Origin: Candidatus Nomurabacteria bacterium
GTDB lineage: Bacteria; Patescibacteriota; Minisyncoccia; Phycocordibacterales; UBA1006
Length of the DNA: 10,353 bases
Direction of reading: 5' to 3'
Assembly (NCBI GenBank): GCA_943357975.1
Contig: CALRGS010000016.1
Coordinates: 1 to 10,353 of the forward strand
Positions 5,201 to 10,353 of this stretch are shown piece after piece. Both the position numbers and the translations under genes were made by a program. Position 1 is the first letter of the stretch; every line of letters begins with the position of its first letter. The notes below the pieces were generated by a model. The model did no database searches. It was not told where the DNA came from and worked only from the letters and a program-made list of their open reading frames with translations.

Positions 5201-6094
5201 TTATTGATTTAGTAACACCTTCACGCGCTCTTCAACGGGTGGGTGTGTTGAAAATAATTTAGCCATAAACGAAGCGGTCTTACCAAAAGGGTTTGCGATA
5301 AACAAGTGCGCTGTCGCAGACGAAACATGCTGCATCGGTTGACCATACGCACCAATCTTTTGAAGCGCTGAAGCAAGTCCTTCGGGATATCGAGTAAGGA
5401 GCGCCCCGCTTGCATCGGCAAGAAACTCTCGCTTACGAGAAATGGCAAGCTGGATGAGCGTAGCCACAATGGGCGCAAGGATAACTGCAATTATTCCCAA
5501 AGCCATCATCAGGCCGTTTCCACCCTCTCGATCATTACTACGACTTCTTCCCCCTCCCCAGAACATACTTCTGATAAAAAAATCTGAGATCATAGCAAGG
5601 AGTCCCACGAGAACAACCACCACTGTTGCGATCAAGATATCTCGATTTCCGATATGTGCAAGTTCGTGGGCAATCACCCCTTCGAGCTCATTGCGCTCCA
5701 TCATCCCTAATAATCCTGTTGTCACTGCAATGGCTGCATGCTCCTTGTCGCGTCCTGTTGCAAAGGCGTTTGGTGCTGGATCGTGAATAATATAGACTCT
5801 TGGTTTTGGAAGTCCTGCAGTAATGGCAAGATTTTCTACAATTCGATTGAGTTCCAAAAATTCTGGCCCGTCTGCAGGTGTTGCCCTCGCAGCTGATAGT
5901 GCAATCGAATCTGATTTCCAATATGCCACGATGTTCATGAGTATTGAAAATACTCCAAATGCGTACAGAATATTGATGTCTCCATACACATACGACAAGG
6001 CATATCCTACCCCCACCAACAACACCAAAAACACGGACATGAGGATCCATGTGTTACGAACATTTTCTGTTTGATGAGTATAGAGTGTAGACAT
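5201..6094 (-). CDS. htpX: HtpX-type membrane zinc metalloprotease (M48B)
   Basis: HtpX degrades damaged or misassembled membrane proteins. The 297-residue protein has the family's length and order: two N-terminal membrane helices (about 15-37 and 41-58), then PRVYIIHDPAPNAFATGRD (98-116), ITVTTGLL-like IAVTTGLLGM (122-131), and the zinc-binding HELAHIGNRD (143-152) with His143, Glu144 and His147. Two more hydrophobic segments (about 154-180 and 194-218) precede the third zinc ligand, Glu223, in REFLADASG (222-230). FSTHPPVEERV (281-291) closes the conserved region. All catalytic residues are present, so the enzyme should be active. It is separated by three bases from the small Cys protein and by one base from the 2H-like gene. 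Presence with lemA in one cassette is a recurrent arrangement in bacteria. Confidence 0.96.
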   Translation of the reverse strand: MSTLYTHQTENVRNTWILMSVFLVLLVGVGYALSYVYGDINILYAFGVFSILMNIVAYWKSDSIALSAARATPADGPEFLELNRIVENLAITAGLPKPRVYIIHDPAPNAFATGRDKEHAAIAVTTGLLGMMERNELEGVIAHELAHIGNRDILIATVVVVLVGLLAMISDFFIRSMFWGGGRSRSNDREGGNGLMMALGIIAVILAPIVATLIQLAISRKREFLADASGALLTRYPEGLASALQKIGAYGQPMQHVSSATAHLFIANPFGKTASFMAKLFSTHPPVEERVKVLLNQ

Positions 6095-6097
6095 AAT

Positions 6098-6520
6098 TTA
6101 ATAGAAATAATTTATAACATTCCAGTATCTTAAAATTTCTGGATGATTACCCATGGCGCATGTTGTAATCTCTAGATCTCCTACGCATTTAACTGACGGG
6201 TCAGTACTTCGCAGCTTTTTAATTAAATCCAGGTCACTGGTAGTAATAACTTTACTTGCCCCGTTCATTATAGGCCCTTTTGATACAACACTCACACCAT
6301 CAATCGTGTCTTGCCAGATAACCCACCCCTTGGGCATGCCATTATCAGCATTTGCCCACCTACTTTCCTTGGACATGCTGATGCATTCGTTATCATATGA
6401 CTTGTCAGTATTTTGACAACCTTTTAATAATTCACGATTCTCTTTCCTTAGTGCATAAAACAATCCGACCACAATCGTAATGAGAAGTAATGTTATTATA
6501 ATGAGATTTTTATGTTTCAT
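6098..6520 (-). CDS. Small membrane-anchored extracytoplasmic protein with four cysteines, unknown function
   Basis: I do not recognise this 140-residue protein. It begins with a short positive segment (MKHKN) and one hydrophobic helix (6-24) with a following positive region (KENRE), so it is probably either a signal-anchored or a secreted protein. The remaining 115 residues are polar, with four cysteines at 35, 46, 112 and 121. Their paired spacing suggests disulfides if the domain is outside the cell. No lipobox cysteine directly follows the hydrophobic segment. The C-terminus is aromatic (YWNVINYFY). A pilin-like N-terminus was considered, but no prepilin cleavage motif is visible. The gene lies between the DUF2207 gene (36-base gap) and htpX (three-base gap), so a role in the same envelope process is likely by context only. 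Confidence 0.75.
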   Translation of the reverse strand: MKHKNLIIITLLLITIVVGLFYALRKENRELLKGCQNTDKSYDNECISMSKESRWANADNGMPKGWVIWQDTIDGVSVVSKGPIMNGASKVITTSDLDLIKKLRSTDPSVKCVGDLEITTCAMGNHPEILRYWNVINYFY

Positions 6521-6541
6521 ACTCTATGATTGTTTCTGGGT

Positions 6542-6547
6542 ATTATA
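6542..6547 (-). promoter_or_regulatory. Candidate internal -10 element before the small Cys protein gene
   Basis: A perfect TATAAT on the minus strand lies in the 36-base gap after the DUF2207 gene, 21 bases before ATG 6520. This is the widest gap in the cassette. No clear -35 or TGn extension is present, so it may be a weak internal promoter for the htpX half of the operon or chance in AT-rich DNA. Confidence 0.3.
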
Positions 6548-6556
6548 GTAATAAGA

Positions 6557-8245
6557 CTACCAACTTCCCCCTCCACCTCCACCTGACCCTCCTCCCGAAA
6601 AACCACCTCCTCCTGACCCAGAACTTGCTGGTGTAGCCGCTGAGGCAAATGAATTACTCATTCCTTGTAAATGCGATACCAAATTCATTGCAACAAAGGT
6701 GTTTGTGTTTGAATGATACCATGAAGGACTTGGGATCATCATATCCTTAAACTGTTCCGCCCACTTTTTTTCTACACCAAACGCAATAGCATGGGGCAAA
6801 AATTCCATAAACTGTGTCGGGTTCTTTTCTGGAGCGTTATGGAATTCAAATCGCTCTTTATCAGTAACTGACAAAAATTCTTTAAACCCTAAAACTAACT
6901 GCTTAACATCCACTCCTCGCTGAGTATACTTGGTTTTTGTAGTCAACCAAATAAATGAACATATCACTGCTATAGGAATTAATACAAGGCTCAAACCATC
7001 TGTCTCTGCTGAAAAAATAAAAGAGAGCGCCCCTAGAGCAATAAATCCAATCCCTAAGAGGTATGCCCACCAAGGCTTTTTAGCTGTTTCAAGGTATCCT
7101 TCATTCTTTAAAAAATTTCTGGTTAATTCTTTTATTTCAGTCAAGACTGATTGAATCCTTGTTGCGGAACTTGTTTCAAGGTCTGACATTAATACAGTAG
7201 CCCCCACGCTTGGGTTTGTACTACTAAAAAGAAGTTCCAATGTTTTTTTATCTCCATCGAACAACACCTCGTCAGTAGCCTTGGTGACTGTAAATAAATA
7301 ATCTACATCAGTAAAAACCATAAGTTTTTTCTCCTCAGTTCGAGTGAGAGAAAGATATCCTCGTGAAGCAAGCGAAAGGATCTGCGCAGTAACATCTCGA
7401 AAATCGGTTGTTTTATCAATGAGGGTACCGAGGAGTATTGGCTCTAAACCATTTGGAGATTCATACCACGCAACTACAGGATTGTTAGATTTTGGATCTC
7501 GATTGCGTCGCCAATAGATAAATGTTCCTACGAGTGATAGTGCACCAAGTACCAAGACGAATGCTTGATACAACTCCTGATTTTTTGAAACTTGTTTCGT
7601 AGTATTTATTTGACCACCGATTCGAGTAATCCCCGAAACAACCCCTTTTTGAAAACCAACCGCAAGGGTAACCCCTTCACCATCTTCTAATCCTTTTACT
7701 TCATGTAGGGCACCACAAGGCGTTGTTGACCCTTGAGACCCTCGATAACAAGACTCTTGGACTATTTGAGGTGAGTGAATAATCGTAGCAACACGATCCA
7801 TAGGTACCACCCAACCGTTTCCTGTCACATCCCAGTACAATTCATCGTAAGCATCAAAAGCAACTAGTGCATTTTTTACTAGATAAGAAATCTTATACGT
7901 TTTCATACCAGAAACTAAACTATTCGGGTCACCAATTTTAATATGCATCCCAAGATCATCCTCAGTTACTTTTTTCTGGTAACGGCCCCCTTGATCATCT
8001 GTTACAGTAACCTGACTAATCTCGAGCGATGATCCATCGCTATTATCTAGAGGAATATCTCTAAAAATTCCATGACGTGAAGCCCCCTCAAAATCATATT
8101 CAATTGTTTCCGTCACTTGAACCGTAGCATCATTATTAATAGTTATTTCACTTAAAAAATCCTTGATACGCTCAGCATGAGAAATTCCTGGAATACTGAA
8201 AAACACCCCTAAAGAAATTGTTCCTAAAATGAGTGCTTTTTTCAT
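6557..8245 (-). CDS. DUF2207 family membrane protein
   Basis: The 562-residue protein has the architecture of the DUF2207 (predicted membrane protein) family. A signal peptide (1-24, ending near SHAERIKDF) is followed by an extracytoplasmic beta-rich domain (about 25-222) with family-like patches such as GASRHGIFRDIP (54-65), ELYWDVTGNGW (135-145) and a Cys pair (166, 177). A membrane helix (226-245) leads to a winged-helix-like cytoplasmic region around DVTAQILSLASRGYL (284-298). Two more helices (about 392-412 and 417-434) and a final domain end in a Gly/Ser-rich tail (541-562) finishing in GGGGGGSW, typical of this family. Biochemical function is unknown in the family; co-occurrence with LemA is frequent. 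It starts four bases after the lemA stop, indicating co-transcription. Confidence 0.9.
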   Translation of the reverse strand: MKKALILGTISLGVFFSIPGISHAERIKDFLSEITINNDATVQVTETIEYDFEGASRHGIFRDIPLDNSDGSSLEISQVTVTDDQGGRYQKKVTEDDLGMHIKIGDPNSLVSGMKTYKISYLVKNALVAFDAYDELYWDVTGNGWVVPMDRVATIIHSPQIVQESCYRGSQGSTTPCGALHEVKGLEDGEGVTLAVGFQKGVVSGITRIGGQINTTKQVSKNQELYQAFVLVLGALSLVGTFIYWRRNRDPKSNNPVVAWYESPNGLEPILLGTLIDKTTDFRDVTAQILSLASRGYLSLTRTEEKKLMVFTDVDYLFTVTKATDEVLFDGDKKTLELLFSSTNPSVGATVLMSDLETSSATRIQSVLTEIKELTRNFLKNEGYLETAKKPWWAYLLGIGFIALGALSFIFSAETDGLSLVLIPIAVICSFIWLTTKTKYTQRGVDVKQLVLGFKEFLSVTDKERFEFHNAPEKNPTQFMEFLPHAIAFGVEKKWAEQFKDMMIPSPSWYHSNTNTFVAMNLVSHLQGMSNSFASAATPASSGSGGGGFSGGGSGGGGGGSW

Positions 8246-8249
8246 ACGA

Positions 8250-8813
8250 TTAAAACTTCACTTCTACTGGTTTTGATTCTACCCCATCATCTGGAATATC
8301 AAAATATTCTGGCGCTTTAAATCCAAACATTTTTCCAATAATATTTCCTGGAAATACTTGAAGTGATGTTGTGAAGTCTCGAACATTTCCATTATAAAAT
8401 CGTCGTGATGACTGCAATTTATTTTCTGTATCAGAAAGTTCTCGCTGGAGTTCGAGGAAGTTTGTATTTGCTTTCAAGTCAGGATAATTTTCAGATAGAG
8501 CAAAAATTGATTTCAAGGTTCCAGAAAGCGCATTTTCTGCTGCAGCATGATCTGGGTTTGCGCCTGCCATTGATTGCATGGCACTGTTTCGTGCAGCAAT
8601 AACCTTCTCGAGGGTTCCTGATTCATGCGAAGCATACCCCTTTACGGTATTCACCAAGTTAGGAATCAAGTCATAGCGACGCTTTAACTGCACCTCAATA
8701 TCAGCCCAGGCTTCACTCGCGCGGTTTTTAAAGGTTACAAATCGGTTATAGGAAGCAATAATCCAGATGGCGATCACAGCGACAATGGCAATAATAATCC
8801 AAAGTATCATCAT
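8250..8813 (-). CDS. lemA: LemA family membrane protein
   Basis: LemA proteins are single-helix membrane proteins with a four-helix-bundle domain of uncertain biochemical role. From ATG 8813 the protein has 187 residues: one N-terminal helix (about 2-20), then YNRFVTFKNRASEAWADI (22-39) and VQLKRRYDLIPNLVNTVKGY (41-60), the most conserved block of the family. ALSENYPDLKANTNFLELQ (about 125-143), SRRFYNGNVRDF (155-166) and the closing FPGNIIGKMFGF complete the match. A TTG at 8873 would extend the frame by 20 residues, but it lies upstream of the promoter's -10 element and is rejected; ATG 8813 is preferred to ATG 8810 because it places the helix normally and has T at -1. It is the first gene of the lemA-DUF2207-htpX cassette. 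Confidence 0.95.
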   Translation of the reverse strand: MMILWIIIAIVAVIAIWIIASYNRFVTFKNRASEAWADIEVQLKRRYDLIPNLVNTVKGYASHESGTLEKVIAARNSAMQSMAGANPDHAAAENALSGTLKSIFALSENYPDLKANTNFLELQRELSDTENKLQSSRRFYNGNVRDFTTSLQVFPGNIIGKMFGFKAPEYFDIPDDGVESKPVEVKF

Positions 8814-8850
8814 AAAATATAGTGTGGTTTTAATTAGAAATAACGCCTTT

Positions 8851-8859
8851 ATTATAGCA
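8851..8859 (-). promoter_or_regulatory. Extended -10 promoter element for the lemA cassette
   Basis: The minus strand reads TGCTATAAT: a perfect -10 hexamer with the TGn extension. The expected start of transcription near 8844 gives a leader of about 31 bases before ATG 8813. A recognisable -35 is absent, as is common for extended -10 promoters, and its expected place overlaps the terminator stem of secF. The same TGCTATAnT pattern precedes the helicase gene and the plus-strand gene. Confidence 0.6.
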
Positions 8860-8873
8860 AATATCACCTCCAA

Positions 8874-8901
8874 ATAAAATAGCCCCCAAGGGCTATTTTA
8901 T
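8874..8901 (-). terminator. Rho-independent terminator after secF
   Basis: A 12-pair perfect stem (8874-8885 with 8890-8901) with a four-base loop has a GGGCUA core and AT-rich outer arm. On the minus strand it is followed by a T-rich stretch (TTTGG after TATTTTAT). It begins five bases after the secF stop and separates the Sec operon from the lemA promoter. Confidence 0.75.
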
Positions 8902-8905
8902 AGGC

Positions 8906-9799
8906 TTATTTTCCAGCTCGCTTCATCTTATAATCATTCCAAACCACAAGCAACGGACTTGCAATGAAGATACTTGAGTAGGTTCCGAAGAACATTCCAA
9001 GGAACATGGCAATCGAAAGGTTGCGAGTTGCTTCTGGACCAAAGAGGTACAGTGCAGCAAGTGCAATCAATACCGTAACCGAAGTCATAATTGAACGTAC
9101 AAATGTCTGACTGATAGACTTTCCTACTGTATGGGCAAAATCCTCCTTGATATGCTTTTTTTCATTCGTAGCAAGGTTTTCTCGAATTCGATCGAACACT
9201 ACAATAGTGTCGTTGATCGAAACACCTAGGATAGTCAGCAGTCCTACTACGAACAACGTATCTACCTGGAGTCCAAAGAATGCGAAGAATCCTGCAGGAA
9301 TCATCACATCGTGCACTAATACTACAATAGCAATCAGTCCGTATACCCATGATGAAATCGGTTTTGCAACCTTACGAAATGCAAAGGCGATGAATAAGAT
9401 AATGGCAAGTGATACAAGAATCACTGAAAGAACTGCTTTTGATCGAAGCTCTTTTCCTACTGAAGGGCCGATCGTGTTAAATCGCTTTTCTGTTGCCTGT
9501 GCACCATCGAATGCAAGCGCTGAAAGGAGTGTATCCTTCGTTGCCTGATCAATAGGCTCAGTACGAATCATGACATCATTAGCACCAACCTCCTGAATCT
9601 GAGCATCTGGTCGTAATGGCAAAATGTACCCCTTAATAAGTTCTGTACTTGGTCGTACGTCGTATGCAACCTCAAGCACTGATCCTCCGGTAAAATCAAC
9701 TCCTACCTTGAACCCTTTTACAATCATGGTAACGAGTGATCCTCCTACCAGGATAATCGCAAGTGCGAAAAATATTTTTTTGTATTTGATGATAAACAT
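8906..9799 (-). CDS. secF: Protein translocase subunit SecF
   Basis: SecF works with SecD at the SecYEG channel, using the proton gradient to pull exported proteins outward. The 297-residue protein has six membrane helices: one near the N-terminus (about 8-27), the family signature GVDFTGGSVLEV (33-44), a small periplasmic domain (about 45-118), and five helices from about 121 to 290. The motif VSINDTIVVFDRIREN in the fourth helix region, containing the conserved Asp and Arg linked to proton transfer, is intact. FNTIGPSVGKEL precedes the second helix, as in known SecF. It follows secD by 17 bases and precedes a terminator, so it is the last gene of the secDF operon. There is no Shine-Dalgarno sequence before the ATG. 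Confidence 0.97.
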   Translation of the reverse strand: MFIIKYKKIFFALAIILVGGSLVTMIVKGFKVGVDFTGGSVLEVAYDVRPSTELIKGYILPLRPDAQIQEVGANDVMIRTEPIDQATKDTLLSALAFDGAQATEKRFNTIGPSVGKELRSKAVLSVILVSLAIILFIAFAFRKVAKPISSWVYGLIAIVVLVHDVMIPAGFFAFFGLQVDTLFVVGLLTILGVSINDTIVVFDRIRENLATNEKKHIKEDFAHTVGKSISQTFVRSIMTSVTVLIALAALYLFGPEATRNLSIAMFLGMFFGTYSSIFIASPLLVVWNDYKMKRAGK

Positions 9800-9816
9800 A
9801 TAATTTAAAAATATTT

Positions 9817-10353
9817 TTATTTACTGATTCCTGAAGAGAATAAGAATCTCTTGATTCGACCATTTCCAAGCCCAGCAATTGCGTACAAAAATGTTCGAGA
9901 CACCACGATCGCAGAAAACATTGAGACGATAACCCCTAGTCCGAAGGTAAGCGCAAATCCTTGAATCAATGTTGTTCCGAACCAGAAGAGGATGACTGCT
10001 GAAATAATACTTGAAATATTTCCATCGCGAATTGAGTTCCATGCTCGATCAAATCCCTGATGAATTGCTTCTGAAATTGATTTACCACTATGCATTTCTT
10101 CTTTCATTCGTTCAAAGATCAAAATATTTGCATCTACTGCCATACCCAAACTGATGATGAAACCAGCAATCCCTGCTGAGGTAAGTGTTACTGGAATAAG
10201 TTTAAAGAGCGCAAGCATTACTATTGCATAGATACCCAAGGTAACTGTTGCGAGGAGTCCTGGAATTCGATACCAAATAATAAGGAGTCCTGCGATAACA
10301 ATCATCCCAATAAGTCCTGCAAGGAGTCCTGCATGAATTGCACCAACACCAAG
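9817..10353 (-). CDS. secD: Protein translocase subunit SecD, C-terminal part (cut by window edge)
   Basis: The frame is open to the right edge, so only the last 178 residues are seen; the N-terminus and the large periplasmic domain are outside the window. The visible part begins at LGVGAIHAGLLAGLIG, matching the segment just before and within the second SecD membrane helix, where LG(x)(D/x)SI is usual. It continues with four or five helices. The signature GMAVDANILIFERMKEE is present with the functional Asp and Arg, followed by the amphipathic linker (AIHQGFDRAWNSIRDGN) and LGVIVSMFSAIVVSRTFL. SecD and SecF are encoded as separate proteins here, not as a fusion. The stop is 17 bases before the secF start. 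Confidence 0.96.
   Translation of the reverse strand, partial: LGVGAIHAGLLAGLIGMIVIAGLLIIWYRIPGLLATVTLGIYAIVMLALFKLIPVTLTSAGIAGFIISLGMAVDANILIFERMKEEMHSGKSISEAIHQGFDRAWNSIRDGNISSIISAVILFWFGTTLIQGFALTFGLGVIVSMFSAIVVSRTFLYAIAGLGNGRIKRFLFSSGISK

Noticed and set aside
5221..5786. Long alternative frames within htpX on both strands
   Set aside because: They are shadows of htpX, which carries intact zinc-protease motifs; the alternative products are low in meaningful motifs and have no start context.
6560..6630. G/C-rich triplet-like repetitive stretch
   Set aside because: It is the coding sequence of the Gly/Ser-rich C-terminal tail of the DUF2207 protein, which is usual for that family, so it is not a separate repeat.
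8814..8873. TTG-started 20-residue N-terminal extension of LemA, with GGAGGTGA nearby
   Set aside because: The extension spans the extended -10 element and would lie upstream of the transcription start. LemA proteins normally begin just before the membrane helix, as from ATG 8813.
1..10353. CRISPR arrays, tRNA or rRNA genes, insertion sequences, replication origin, UGA recoding
   Set aside because: No regularly spaced repeats, cloverleaf-like segments, rRNA-like blocks or transposase frames were seen by eye on either strand, and TGA is used as a normal stop in mutY.

Overview
The window looks like a chromosomal stretch from a Candidate Phyla Radiation (Patescibacteria, Parcubacteria-like) bacterium. 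This is inferred from AT-rich, tightly packed single-strand gene runs, a near absence of Shine-Dalgarno sequences, a small cysteine-free MutY and a UvrD-type helicase with the Walker A variant GPGTGKT. Stops are normal (TGA ends mutY), so the UGA-recoding CPR lineages are unlikely. I could not run a taxonomic search.

Layout, left to right. (1) Positions 1-636, minus: N-terminal 212 residues of a UvrD/PcrA-like helicase whose C-terminus lies outside the window. (2) Positions 637-735: a compact divergent promoter region. (3) Positions 736-1089, plus: the only plus-strand gene, an unrecognised 117-residue protein; its apparent terminator lies inside the opposing mutY gene. (4) Positions 1081-3653, minus: an endonuclease/exonuclease/phosphatase-fold protein, a LysE-type exporter and an aberrant MutY. 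(5) Positions 3667-3713: a strong, symmetrical hairpin terminator. (6) Positions 3721-4089, minus: an RRM RNA-binding protein with an RGG-type tail. (7) Positions 4210-8813, minus: a six-gene cassette read as lemA, DUF2207 protein, small anchored Cys protein, htpX, 2H-phosphoesterase-like protein and DoxX-like protein, with gaps of 4, 36, 3, 1 and 6 bases. (8) Positions 8874-8901: terminator of the Sec operon. (9) Positions 8906-10353, minus: secF and the C-terminal part of secD.

Functionally, secD/secF drive late steps of protein export. The lemA-DUF2207-htpX cassette looks like an envelope maintenance or quality-control unit built around a membrane zinc protease. The left half carries DNA-repair genes (UvrD-like helicase, MutY) and an exporter.

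The most notable observations are: a 36-base palindromic repeat inserted in frame in mutY and translated as 12 residues; a MutY lacking every cysteine, the usual catalytic Asp and the 8-oxoG-recognition domain; a rho-independent terminator for one gene hidden in the coding sequence of its convergent neighbour; and a T at position -1 before all 12 visible minus-strand start codons, with no usable Shine-Dalgarno sequence.
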